A stretch of DNA of 64,000 nt from Aestuariibacter sp. A3R04 (GTDB lineage Bacteria > Pseudomonadota > Gammaproteobacteria > Enterobacterales > Alteromonadaceae), in contig NZ_JAHKQR010000011.1 in NCBI RefSeq assembly GCF_018860805.1, forward strand, positions 1 through 64,000, in the 5' to 3' direction. A program made the position numbers and the translations under genes. Positions 17,895 to 26,240 of the stretch are shown one piece after another. The notes under the pieces are model-generated. The model had not been told where the DNA came from and made no database searches. It was given only the letters and a program-made list of their open reading frames with translations. Positions within the stretch are counted from its first letter, which is position 1, and each line of letters opens with the position of its first letter.

Positions 17895-18649
17895 TGAGAG
17901 ATCTCCTTTGTCAACGCTGCCCGTTTACTAAAAAGTGCGGTTAAGAGTGCAGGGGCGATAGCGGCAATCACAAACATTAACAAGTAGCTCAAAGACGGTG
18001 TGGCCTCGTAACCGAGAAACGCGTTCAACAAATGACCGTACTCACTGTTGTCACTCACTACCGTGCTGCTATCCCACAATTGTTGTGGTGTGGGAAATAC
18101 GTCTGTTTGCTCGAGAAGAATAGCGACGTTGGCAACTTGGGCTGCAACAAATATACACAACAAAAAGTACGTTACTTTGGTACTCACAAAACAGGTGAGG
18201 CCAATGTTTAGTAGTATTGAAATACTCACACAAATGCCGAGCCCAATTGTTGTACCCAGTAGCAATAGTGTGTTGTCATTGCTTCTGGATAATTCGGATA
18301 GAAAATACACCATAAAATGCAGTGTATTGGGCAGGCTGATACCCGCGAGCAGTAAAGTCATACCGAAAGCCGGCAACGGAGCATTAATGGCTAGCTTCCA
18401 CCCAGTAAGACAAAGTCCTGTCCAGGCCGTAAACAGCAGCAGGGACTTGAGTAACTCGAAACCAGCGCCATCTGCTAATTGTGAAATATCATCTAACCAT
18501 AGGTGGGTTACGTACGCCAAAACCGCTATTGCCACTAGCCGCGAGGAAAGCCACAGACGGGTCGTGTCAGAAAATGCCAGCAAAAAGCTGACTAACAGAA
18601 AAACGGGCAGGGTATCCCGAAGAAACAGTACAACAGTATTAATTAACAT
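17891..18649 (-). CDS. FTR1-like permease lacking the REGLE iron motifs
   Basis: A 252-residue protein with about seven membrane helices. The C-terminal part follows the FTR1/EfeU pattern (LWDSSTVVSDNSEYGHLLNAFLGY followed by PSLSYLL), and the N-terminus starts like FTR1 (FLRDTLPVFLLVSFLLAF). However, the two REGLE motifs that bind ferric iron are replaced: RDTLP in helix 1 and PNTLH in helix 4. So it is a divergent FTR1 relative, perhaps with other metal specificity or an assembly role. It follows a cupredoxin gene, as in many FTR1 systems, with AGGAG before its ATG. Confidence 0.68.
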   Translation of the reverse strand: MLINTVVLFLRDTLPVFLLVSFLLAFSDTTRLWLSSRLVAIAVLAYVTHLWLDDISQLADGAGFELLKSLLLFTAWTGLCLTGWKLAINAPLPAFGMTLLLAGISLPNTLHFMVYFLSELSRSNDNTLLLLGTTIGLGICVSISILLNIGLTCFVSTKVTYFLLCIFVAAQVANVAILLEQTDVFPTPQQLWDSSTVVSDNSEYGHLLNAFLGYEATPSLSYLLMFVIAAIAPALLTALFSKRAALTKEISQ

Positions 18650-19004
18650 TTTCTGTCTCCTGAGCGGGTTTTACAATTACCTTGCCAACCGCTTTGTTAG
18701 GGTGGTATTCGCCAAAGAATGGGTATTCACCGGGCTGTAGCGGGCCGATGAAGATAGTCCCCTTACTGCGGGCAAAGATTACTTTTTCGCGGTTTAACGC
18801 AAAGCTGTCGATTTCTTCAGGGGTGCCGTCATGGTTGATGAATGTCAGCTTTACCTTTTTGTTGGCGGGTACAGTTACTTCCTGCGGATAAAAGAGGTGT
18901 TCTTGTATCTCCACGATAATCTCAGGCAGGGCCAGGGCATATGGTGGATAAAAAGTCATTGCACTTAGTAGCACAGTAAAAGGCAATTTAAATGATGCTG
19001 TCAT
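18639..19004 (-). CDS. Periplasmic cupredoxin-domain protein
   Basis: A small secreted cupredoxin of about 121 residues: a signal peptide ending PPYALA, then a Greek-key barrel with IVEIQEHLFYPQEVTVPAN, FINHDGTPEEIDS, LNREKVI, GPLQPGEYPFFGEYH. This is the type that accompanies FTR1/EfeO iron permeases, where it is thought to oxidise or hand over iron with copper. The usual type-1 copper cysteine is not present; H and E residues in NHDGTPEE and FFGEYH could bind metal instead. I take ATG 19004 rather than the upstream TTG 19028; both overlap the kinase gene. Confidence 0.8.
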   Translation of the reverse strand: MTASFKLPFTVLLSAMTFYPPYALALPEIIVEIQEHLFYPQEVTVPANKKVKLTFINHDGTPEEIDSFALNREKVIFARSKGTIFIGPLQPGEYPFFGEYHPNKAVGKVIVKPAQETENVN

Positions 19005-20277
19005 GGCCAAAAACAACCTCAACTTCAAGGCCGCCTAATTTTGCTTGCTTCAGTGTCATGGTGGCGAAGTGTAATTCTACAATTTGTGATACGATGGCTA
19101 AACCCAGTCCACTTCCAGTGGTTGTGTTACTATTCGCGGCGCGGACAAAACGTTCTAACACGCGGAGGCGCTCTTCTTCTGGAATACCCGGGCCAGAATC
19201 ACTGACCTTCAGTACTACGGCAGCGCCATTTCGTTGAATATCAACGATAATTTGGTCCCCGGGGTGCGAATAATGACTGGCATTGGCAATGAGGTTTTGC
19301 AGTAATGTATACAGCATAAAAGGTGAGCTGCTAAGCCAGGCCTCTTCTCCTTCCAAGGAAATATCCTGTTGTTTCAATTCAATCTGGCTATATAAATCGC
19401 TAATCACATCCTGGGCGACAAAGTAAAGATTTACTGGCTCACGTTGTGTAACAAATGTGTCTGGACTGGTGCGAGTAAGCATTAAGAACTGGTTGACGGC
19501 GTGAATCATTCTGTCAGTATCGTTTTGAAGTGAACTGAGTAAGTCACCTTTGTCTCCTAACTCCTCGGTAATATTGTGAATATTAATTTTCATGACACTT
19601 AACGGGGTACGGAGCTCATGGGCTGCGTTTGAGGCAAATTGTTGTTCCCGTTCAAATGCTGCGCTTAATCGTTTGAACATGGAATTAAGTGTGTTAACCA
19701 CAGGTTTGAGCTCGCTGGGCTCGCGGCTTAATTCAATGGGTGCAAAATCGTTTCCTTGTCGCTGTGCCAATGAGCGGGATAGCTGTTTCAACGGTGCCAG
19801 GCCCCAGCTAATACCGAAAAATAAAATAAGGGCGAGAATGGGGACGCTCACAATAAACGGGGTGATGGCTGCTACTGTTAGCGCATCGGTTAACGCATAG
19901 CGGTTTCTAAGGGGTTGAGCAACCATGTACCAGGTTTGTCCTTTATCTTGCGAATAGGCGTAAACGCGCCAACGTTTACCCATTGCATTCACTTCTGAGT
20001 AACCACTGCTGAATGTTGTTAATGGGCGCGTAAAATTATCAATAGACGTGCTCATCAGCTTGCCATTGTGCCAGATTTGAAAAAATAGCGCCGTTTCTTC
20101 TTCTATGGTTTCTCCCTGAATAAGGGCAACTGCTTGCGTGAGTTGCACAAGTTCACTGTCGAGAAGTGTATTGGATATAGCAAGTGTGGCGCGGTAACCG
20201 TGAAGGGCGGCGCTGAATACCACCAAAACCAGCGCACTGATTAGGGTTAAAATAAGAAAGCGACGAATAGAAGACAA
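18988..20277 (-). CDS. Sensor histidine kinase, QseC/PmrB-like
   Basis: A 429-residue inner-membrane kinase. Two membrane helices (7-27 and about 135-160) bracket a periplasmic domain of about 105 residues containing an acidic GETIEEE stretch (E56-x-x-E59), reminiscent of the ExxE iron-binding motifs of PmrB. HAMP-like linker, phosphoacceptor H220 in NAAHELRTPLS, N-box LLQNLIANASHYS, G1 DSGPGIP, G2 GSGLGLAIV. Starts at TTG 20277 with GGAGA 6 bases upstream, overlapping the regulator stop region. Cognate to the preceding regulator; the neighbouring cupredoxin and FTR1-like genes support metal sensing. Confidence 0.88.
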   Translation of the reverse strand: MSSIRRFLILTLISALVLVVFSAALHGYRATLAISNTLLDSELVQLTQAVALIQGETIEEETALFFQIWHNGKLMSTSIDNFTRPLTTFSSGYSEVNAMGKRWRVYAYSQDKGQTWYMVAQPLRNRYALTDALTVAAITPFIVSVPILALILFFGISWGLAPLKQLSRSLAQRQGNDFAPIELSREPSELKPVVNTLNSMFKRLSAAFEREQQFASNAAHELRTPLSVMKINIHNITEELGDKGDLLSSLQNDTDRMIHAVNQFLMLTRTSPDTFVTQREPVNLYFVAQDVISDLYSQIELKQQDISLEGEEAWLSSSPFMLYTLLQNLIANASHYSHPGDQIIVDIQRNGAAVVLKVSDSGPGIPEEERLRVLERFVRAANSNTTTGSGLGLAIVSQIVELHFATMTLKQAKLGGLEVEVVFGHDSII

Positions 20278-20278
20278 A

Positions 20279-20944
20279 TCAGTCTCCGGATTTAGATATA
20301 CAATACCCTACACCGCGTATGGTTTTAATAAAGTGGTCAGGCATTTTTTTTCTGAGGTGACTGACGTGTACTTCTATTGTGTTGCTCGTCACTTCTTCAC
20401 CCCATTCGTAAAGTTTGTTCTCAAGTTGATGTTTGCTGAGCACCCGTCCTGCATTTTCCATCAATGCTTTTAGTAACATGAGCTCTCTGCGGGGTAAGTG
20501 TAAATTTTTTCCGTTGATAGTTAATGAGTGGTGCACCGTATCAAGGGTTACATTTTTCACTGTAACAACGCTCTGAGATGCGGTACCTATGCGACGTTCC
20601 AAGACTCTGAGCCTGGCGAGTAACTCGTCAATATCAAAGGGTTTTGGCAGATAGTCATCCGCGCCTGTATCTAAGCCGGAAATTTTGTCAGTGGTTTTGT
20701 CTCTTGCCGTTAAAATGAGAACGGGCAACTGAGCTTGTTGCCGCCTCACTGTTTTAAGTACGTCCAGACCATCCATGTCGGGCAGGCCTAAATCCAGAAT
20801 TATCAGATCATTTTGATTGATAGCCAGGGCATTTAGGGCCGATTTGCCATCAAAAACACAATCGACCACATAATTGGCTTTTCGCAGGGAATGGGTTAAC
20901 GCCGCTGACAACGGAACGTCATCCTCTACTAACAACACTCTCAT
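20279..20944 (-). CDS. OmpR-family response regulator, QseB/PmrA-like
   Basis: A 221-residue regulator with a receiver domain (acidic pair E7-D8-D9, phosphoacceptor D51 in LIILDLGLPDMDG, K in LPKPFD) and a C-terminal winged helix (RRELMLLKALMENAGRVLS, EVTSNTIEVHVSHLRKKM, IRGVGYCI) of the QseB/PmrA group. The ATG at 20944 gives the family N-terminus MRVLLVEDD; the GTG at 20986 adds 14 unneeded residues. Its own promoter carries a perfect PmrA-type direct repeat, so autoregulation is likely, and the same site precedes two further operons downstream. Confidence 0.9.
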   Translation of the reverse strand: MRVLLVEDDVPLSAALTHSLRKANYVVDCVFDGKSALNALAINQNDLIILDLGLPDMDGLDVLKTVRRQQAQLPVLILTARDKTTDKISGLDTGADDYLPKPFDIDELLARLRVLERRIGTASQSVVTVKNVTLDTVHHSLTINGKNLHLPRRELMLLKALMENAGRVLSKHQLENKLYEWGEEVTSNTIEVHVSHLRKKMPDHFIKTIRGVGYCISKSGD

Positions 20945-20992
20945 CGCTGCTGTGCTCGCTAGTTGCAGATATTCAAAAGGTAGCACAATTAC

Positions 20993-21009
20993 CTTAAGAA
21001 AAGCTTAAG
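20993..21009. promoter_or_regulatory. PmrA/BasR-type box upstream of the regulator gene
   Basis: CTTAAG-AAAAG-CTTAAG, a perfect YTTAAK-N5-YTTAAK repeat, 49 bases upstream of the regulator ATG, in the gap to the next gene upstream. Fits autoregulation by the OmpR-family protein encoded directly below it. Confidence 0.75.
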
Positions 21010-21040
21010 GTAATGGCAAGCTGGCAAATCAGATAAGCGG

Positions 21041-21607
21041 TTACTTAACGGTCTGCATGTTCTTCGCAGGGTAAGGAGCAAGCAAGGCAGTCACCAGTTC
21101 TGTGAGATTTTGCTGAATGGCGATGCTGTCTTTTGCATCGAGCTCGGTACTTCCCACGGCGCTATAAATAAATTGCCCGCCTTTGACCACATCAATTTGT
21201 AAATTCTGATATTGACTCTCCTGCTCACCCACAGGCACGCTAAATACGCTGCCTAAAGAGATGCCACCAGAACGGCCAAAGGTACCGGTACCCAAGCCAA
21301 AGCTGATTGACTTTCCCTCTTCTTTTTTTGCAGTGGAAGGATAAAACACCACGGTGACATCCGCTTCGCCCTGGCTTGCAGCGCGAAGCCCTTTGTGGGT
21401 GAGAATGGTATTGATAGTCGCCATCATATGGTTTGCAATGGTTTTATTGCTAACATTCACCGGAGGCTGAATGTAGAAGGTATCAATGGCAGCAAAGTTC
21501 TGTTCTTTACTGATGCTGATTTCAGGTTTGTTTGACGCGCAACCGGCGATGGCGATAAGTAAGGCTATCAATAATAAAAATTTTCGCGTGTAGGCGCTCT
21601 GCATCAT
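21041..21607 (-). CDS. DUF4136-type lipoprotein
   Basis: A 188-residue lipoprotein with a signal peptide ending in the lipobox LIAIAGC (cysteine about 22), then a mature domain of the DUF4136 kind: an alpha/beta fold with DTFYIQPPVNV, ADVTVVFYPS and a glycine-rich FGLGTGTFGRSGG loop. The function of the family is unknown; members are anchored to the outer membrane in the periplasm. It stands upstream of the regulator unit but is separated from it by the PmrA-type box. The start may be either of two adjacent ATG codons (21607 or 21604). Confidence 0.78.
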   Translation of the reverse strand: MMQSAYTRKFLLLIALLIAIAGCASNKPEISISKEQNFAAIDTFYIQPPVNVSNKTIANHMMATINTILTHKGLRAASQGEADVTVVFYPSTAKKEEGKSISFGLGTGTFGRSGGISLGSVFSVPVGEQESQYQNLQIDVVKGGQFIYSAVGSTELDAKDSIAIQQNLTELVTALLAPYPAKNMQTVK

Positions 21608-21647
21608 TGTTTCTCGCTGATAGGGGACTAACTAAGTATACGTGAGT

Positions 21648-22769
21648 TTAAGCTGGGGTGGATCGCTCTTTTCGCGTTACCCGGTATCGCCATCTGAATA
21701 CACCCAGTACAAATAATACGAATACCGTCACACCACATAAAGTCCAAAAAATTCTACCGACAATGCCGAACAAGGTTCCATCGTGCAGAGGATGAAGCCA
21801 GTTCATCATGGTGTTGAGCTTGCCCTGTTCATAGTAGTCGAACGTTTCCAGTACCTGCCCTGTCGAGCCATCGATGTAAATATAGGTGTGTGGAAAACGC
21901 CGGGAAGGGTCTCCTGGTACCTGAACGCGAATGCGATAATAGTTTTTCGCGCTGTTTGTATCTGGGGTTTCTATCCATGCACCAACAGCGCTGTCAAACT
22001 GTGTAAGGGCAATCTGCAATGCTTCAGATGGTGGAATAAAGTTCTGCTTCTGGGACGCGAGCGGGGTGACTTTTGGTGAGTCTGCAGGGCCGAGTAAAGG
22101 CGCTGCGATGCGGCGAGTTTCCTCCGGCAATGCTAACATTACCCCAGTAATGCAAAGCAATAACAGCGGTATAGCAAAACAGAGCCCGATTAGCTTGTGC
22201 CAGTCGTACAATTTTACCGCCACATTATGGGTGTGCCTTACGCTGAGTTGCTTTTTCCAGTGCTTGGGCTTGGGCCACCATGCCCACAACCCACTGATCA
22301 GTATGTAAGTGCAGCCTATTCCTAGGTAACCTACTACTATACCACCGATGGGGCCGGCCAACAGGCGAAAGTGCAGGTTGTACATCCATGTCGCGAAATA
22401 TTGTCCCCAAAAGTCCCGTCGTAGCACCTGTTTGCCGTCTTTTGTTAACCAAACCATCATGGGAGCGAAATCTTCATCAGCCGTTTCTTCGGGTTGGTAG
22501 TACCGAGCAGAAATGAAGGGACTGGACGGATTTACTTCAAACCGCCAGGAGCGGGTCTTTTCAGGGTACGCCTTACCGAGCGTGACAAACGCAGTATCGT
22601 AATCGGCGACGCTTGACGCTGTTTCTATTGCGGGCAAATTAAAAGATGAATCCAGCTCGTTGTAAAACACCAAAACAGCACCAGACAACCCTATAATGAC
22701 GAAAATTAAACCTACGGACAGTCCCAGATAGAAGTGGACACGTCTGTGGAGTTTTCGCCAGTTTAGCAT
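21648..22769 (-). CDS. PepSY-associated transmembrane protein
   Basis: About 373 residues with four strong membrane helices (N-terminal YLGLSVGLIFVIIGLSGAVL; GGIVVGYLGIGCTYILISGLWAWW; IGLCFAIPLLLLCITGVMLAL; C-terminal FWTLCGVTVFVLFVLGVFRW) and two PepSY-like periplasmic stretches. Conserved HRRVHFY, LHFRL, DWHKLIG and WLHPLHDG histidines resemble the heme-binding set of PiuB/FsrB-type iron-siderophore reductases. I take ATG 22769; GTG 22799 would add 10 residues. It lies divergent to the TonB receptor gene, but that receptor looks glycan-related, so a shared role is unclear. Confidence 0.83.
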   Translation of the reverse strand: MLNWRKLHRRVHFYLGLSVGLIFVIIGLSGAVLVFYNELDSSFNLPAIETASSVADYDTAFVTLGKAYPEKTRSWRFEVNPSSPFISARYYQPEETADEDFAPMMVWLTKDGKQVLRRDFWGQYFATWMYNLHFRLLAGPIGGIVVGYLGIGCTYILISGLWAWWPKPKHWKKQLSVRHTHNVAVKLYDWHKLIGLCFAIPLLLLCITGVMLALPEETRRIAAPLLGPADSPKVTPLASQKQNFIPPSEALQIALTQFDSAVGAWIETPDTNSAKNYYRIRVQVPGDPSRRFPHTYIYIDGSTGQVLETFDYYEQGKLNTMMNWLHPLHDGTLFGIVGRIFWTLCGVTVFVLFVLGVFRWRYRVTRKERSTPA

Positions 22770-22885
22770 AACCTGAATACCTATTTTTTGCGTGCTCACG
22801 CTTCACTGATACACAGTGCTGACGACGAGAAGGCGCTACAACTTAAAAGCTGCCCAAGTATTTTCTGAATCAATGTATTCTGCAA

Positions 22886-22902
22886 TGCGACAAATTGTCG
22901 CA
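22886..22902. promoter_or_regulatory. Perfect 17-bp palindrome, candidate operator
   Basis: TGCGACAA-A-TTGTCGCA is a perfect 8+1+8 palindrome in the 358-base divergent region (22770-23127) between the PepSY gene and the TonB receptor. Size and symmetry suit a dimeric repressor (LacI, TetR or GntR type); I cannot name the protein. A weaker palindrome, TGAATACGTATGCA, lies nearer the receptor start around 22999-23012. Nothing else is visible in this region. Confidence 0.5.
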
Positions 22903-23127
22903 CCTCAAAACCAATTAATATCAATATGTTGTAACCAGCTTTCCGTGAGTTTGTAAATTTAAATCGCATTGTGTTTTTTAAGTGTTTTTAAATTGTAAAT
23001 GAATACGTATGCAGGGCATTGCTCTCTTTTTGAACAAAACTGTAACATTTGGTGTGGAACGATAAGTGGCATTCCAAGGGGATGGAAGGCCGGAAAATGT
23101 CGACAAAAAACAGGAATGGGACACCAA

Positions 23128-26100
23128 ATGAAAACATTTAAACCCAGCACTATCATGGCAGCGTTGATGAGCAGTGGCTTAGCTATTGGCGCTATACCCG
23201 CTTTCGCTCAAACTCCTGACTCGTCAGGCAATAACACACAGGAGAAAGACGGTGAGGTATATGAGCGCATTGAGGTGCGGGGGTTCAGTACCAGCCTTAT
23301 TCAGTCTCTAAACCAAAAGCGATTTTCCGATACCGTTTCAGAGCAGATTTCGGCAGATGATCTCGGGGGGTTGCCCGATGTGTCTATGGCTGATGCATTA
23401 ACGCGTTTACCAGGGATATCTGCGGTGCGTACCGGCGGACAGGCGGCGCAGATAAATATTCGTGGTTTGTCTGGTGACTTTGTATTTTCCACGCTAAATG
23501 GCAGGGAGCAGGTGTCTACCAGTGGCAGTCGCGCCATTGAATTTGACCAGTATCCATCGGAACTCATCAGTGAAGCGGCAGTATATAAATCGCCCAAAGC
23601 ATCGCTGATTGAAGGCGGTATCGCAGGTACTGTTGAACTTCGAACAGCGTCGCCACTGGCCATTGAAGAACAGCATAAATTTAGCGCCAATGTACGGGGT
23701 ATGTATAACGACAGGGCTTCAGAAATATCCGATGCCAAGGAATACGGACATCGCCTTAGTTTTTCCTATCAGGGTAAATTTCTGGACGACACCTTAGGCG
23801 TATCGTTGGGTTATGCGCGGTTGTTTCAGCCAAGTGTGTCAACACAATTTATTGGCCTTGCCTACAACGGCAATGTCGACGTCGATATGGTGGAGGGTGA
23901 TACAGACGGGCCGGAAAACTGTCCTGAGTGTGAAAACATTTCGGAAGGTTTTGAAATGCAACACAAAGGCGGTGAAGAAACCCGCGATGGTTATGTAGCG
24001 GCGTTTGAATGGGCGCCCACTGACACCTTTACGTTAAAAGCGGATGCGTTTGTTTCTAAATTTGATTCAGAAGAATTCGCCCGGGGCTTTCGGGTAAAAC
24101 TAGGGGGCGTGAACGCAGGGATCACTAACCCGGTTATTGTGAATAATAGTGTTGTTGGCGGCACGTTTTCCCGAACCAACAGCAGTTTTACCAGAGTGGA
24201 ACTGGTAAACGATGATAATCAGGATTTCGACAGTATTGTCAATTTAGGGGTGAACGCAGCGTGGGAAATTACCCCTGATTTTGCCGTACAGTTTGACGTT
24301 TCACGCTCTAGCGCAAAAAGTGATTTTCGAAACGGACTGCTGTGGTCACTGGTGGCGGAAGACGCCACGGCAGATGCACCAACGTTCGATGAAGATATCC
24401 AAATATCCTATTTGTTAAACGGACTCAATTTACCGGATATCGGCTTTAGCCAGACAGACGCTTTTTCTGATATCGATCGTGTAATGGTGAGCAAATATGG
24501 CATTTATCCTTATGAGAACAAAGACGAGCTGGATGCCTATAAAATTGATTTCCAGTATTACGTCGACCTGCCTGTGATAACCGGCTTTGAATTTGGCTAT
24601 CGTTATTCTGACAGGGAATACAATAACGACCGTTCGGTATTTGAATATGGCAACGACAGCGCGTTTTCGGTTAGCGAGCCGCCCTTAAGATTAACCAACG
24701 ACATGGTGGAAGTGGTGGATTGGCAGGGGGATTTTGCCTATTTCCCCAGTTATCTATCCATTGATTTAAACCGAGCGTTGAATGCATGGTTCCCCGACGG
24801 CAGGCCAGAGCCTCTGCAAACCTGGGGGCCGGGTGCTGCGGGTGTGATCAATGGCCCGGGTTCTGGTCCGTCTTCAGCCTGGACGCTACAAGAAAGTGGC
24901 GATGTGTTTGAAACGGTGAATTCTGCCTATCTGATGGCCAATATTAACACCGAAGTGGGCGATATTCCGGTGACAGGTAATGTGGGTGTGCGCTATGTGA
25001 AAAGTAAACAAAGTTCCACCACACTGCAGCGGGCTACACAAACGGTAACCGATCCGGAAACCGGTGTTTCTGTTGAGGTGAGCGACCCAACGGCAGGCGC
25101 GCAAAATATTGTTGATGAAGCGGGCCTTATCAATAACTTTTATCGTCCTGACTTCCTGACTCATGAATACAGCGACGTACTGCCGTCTATCAATCTGAAC
25201 TTCAAGTTTACCGACAACACGCAATTGCGACTGGCAGCAGCAAAAGTCATGGGCCGTGCGCCAATTAACCGGTTTGCGGCCAATGCGTCCACCAACATTG
25301 AGGTGGTGACAGCCCTTCAAGACAGGGATTCGGGAGAAATTACCTTATCAACGCCCACCGCAAGGGTAAATGGTAATGCCAGTAACAGTCCGTATCTCGA
25401 ACCCTTTTATGCCACGCAATACGACATCTCATGGGAGTACTATTTTAGCGAATCGGACGGTGCACTGGTGATTGCCGGGTTTTACAAAGACATTGAATCT
25501 TTTGTAGAAGACATCGAGATTGACCCTTACGATTTTGCAGCCAACGGTGTGGTGATCCCTGACTCCATTCAAGTGCCTGTCTATTTAGCCCCTGAGTTTT
25601 CCGGACAGGAAACTGAACTGGCCAGAGATGAAAACGGGGCGCCTGTTTTCGTTACCGTGCCCACGGAAAATGGCAGCTACCGCACTGCGGTAAACAATGC
25701 AGAAGGGGGTTATGTTCGCGGACTAGAGGTGGCATATACGCAAATTTACAGCATGTTGCCTGGCATGTGGTCTGGGCTGGGGGTGAACGCCAGTTTCTCG
25801 TACACCGAAAGCGAAATACAGCGGGTGCTGGGCAATGGTGTCTACGCTTCAGACTTACCAGGGCTGTCAGAAAACGTGGCTACGCTAACCGTCTTTTGGG
25901 AGTACGAAGGGTTTGAAACCCGCCTTTCTACCCGATATCGCGATGCCTTTGTGTCGCAGCAAGTGGCAGTGAACGATCAAGTCGTGAACTTCGATTCTGA
26001 ATTGGTAATGGATTACCAGGCATCCTATGAAATTGACGATAGCTGGAGCGTGTTATTTCAGATAAACAACCTCACCGATGAGCCTACTAAGAGCTATTTT

Positions 26101-26175
26101 TCTTCCGATGAGCAAACCGGCACGATCCAGTTCTTTGGCACGCAATATTACCTGGGGATGACATACCAACTATGA
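23128..26175 (+). CDS. TonB-dependent receptor, glycan-uptake type
   Basis: A 1015-residue outer-membrane receptor that imports a ligand using TonB energy. A signal peptide ends AIPAFAQ, then a TonB-box-like region (YERIEVRGF), the plug domain (DLGGLPDVSMADALTRLPGI, INIRGLSGDF, EGGIAGTVELRT), and a 22-strand barrel ending in GMTYQL. The RGFSTSLIQSLNQKR style and large size are typical of the Caulobacter-like TonB receptors of carbohydrate loci. ATG 23128 is chosen because the signal peptide follows it directly; ATG 22999 would add 43 residues. The next gene is a surface pullulanase, so I infer maltodextrin or pullulan fragments as ligand. Confidence 0.92.
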   Translation: MKTFKPSTIMAALMSSGLAIGAIPAFAQTPDSSGNNTQEKDGEVYERIEVRGFSTSLIQSLNQKRFSDTVSEQISADDLGGLPDVSMADALTRLPGISAVRTGGQAAQINIRGLSGDFVFSTLNGREQVSTSGSRAIEFDQYPSELISEAAVYKSPKASLIEGGIAGTVELRTASPLAIEEQHKFSANVRGMYNDRASEISDAKEYGHRLSFSYQGKFLDDTLGVSLGYARLFQPSVSTQFIGLAYNGNVDVDMVEGDTDGPENCPECENISEGFEMQHKGGEETRDGYVAAFEWAPTDTFTLKADAFVSKFDSEEFARGFRVKLGGVNAGITNPVIVNNSVVGGTFSRTNSSFTRVELVNDDNQDFDSIVNLGVNAAWEITPDFAVQFDVSRSSAKSDFRNGLLWSLVAEDATADAPTFDEDIQISYLLNGLNLPDIGFSQTDAFSDIDRVMVSKYGIYPYENKDELDAYKIDFQYYVDLPVITGFEFGYRYSDREYNNDRSVFEYGNDSAFSVSEPPLRLTNDMVEVVDWQGDFAYFPSYLSIDLNRALNAWFPDGRPEPLQTWGPGAAGVINGPGSGPSSAWTLQESGDVFETVNSAYLMANINTEVGDIPVTGNVGVRYVKSKQSSTTLQRATQTVTDPETGVSVEVSDPTAGAQNIVDEAGLINNFYRPDFLTHEYSDVLPSINLNFKFTDNTQLRLAAAKVMGRAPINRFAANASTNIEVVTALQDRDSGEITLSTPTARVNGNASNSPYLEPFYATQYDISWEYYFSESDGALVIAGFYKDIESFVEDIEIDPYDFAANGVVIPDSIQVPVYLAPEFSGQETELARDENGAPVFVTVPTENGSYRTAVNNAEGGYVRGLEVAYTQIYSMLPGMWSGLGVNASFSYTESEIQRVLGNGVYASDLPGLSENVATLTVFWEYEGFETRLSTRYRDAFVSQQVAVNDQVVNFDSELVMDYQASYEIDDSWSVLFQINNLTDEPTKSYFSSDEQTGTIQFFGTQYYLGMTYQL

Positions 26176-26240
26176 AAAAGCACATCCTAACTACAAAAAC
26201 AGGGCGAGTGCACCAGCACGCAAATACTCAGGAGAAAACT

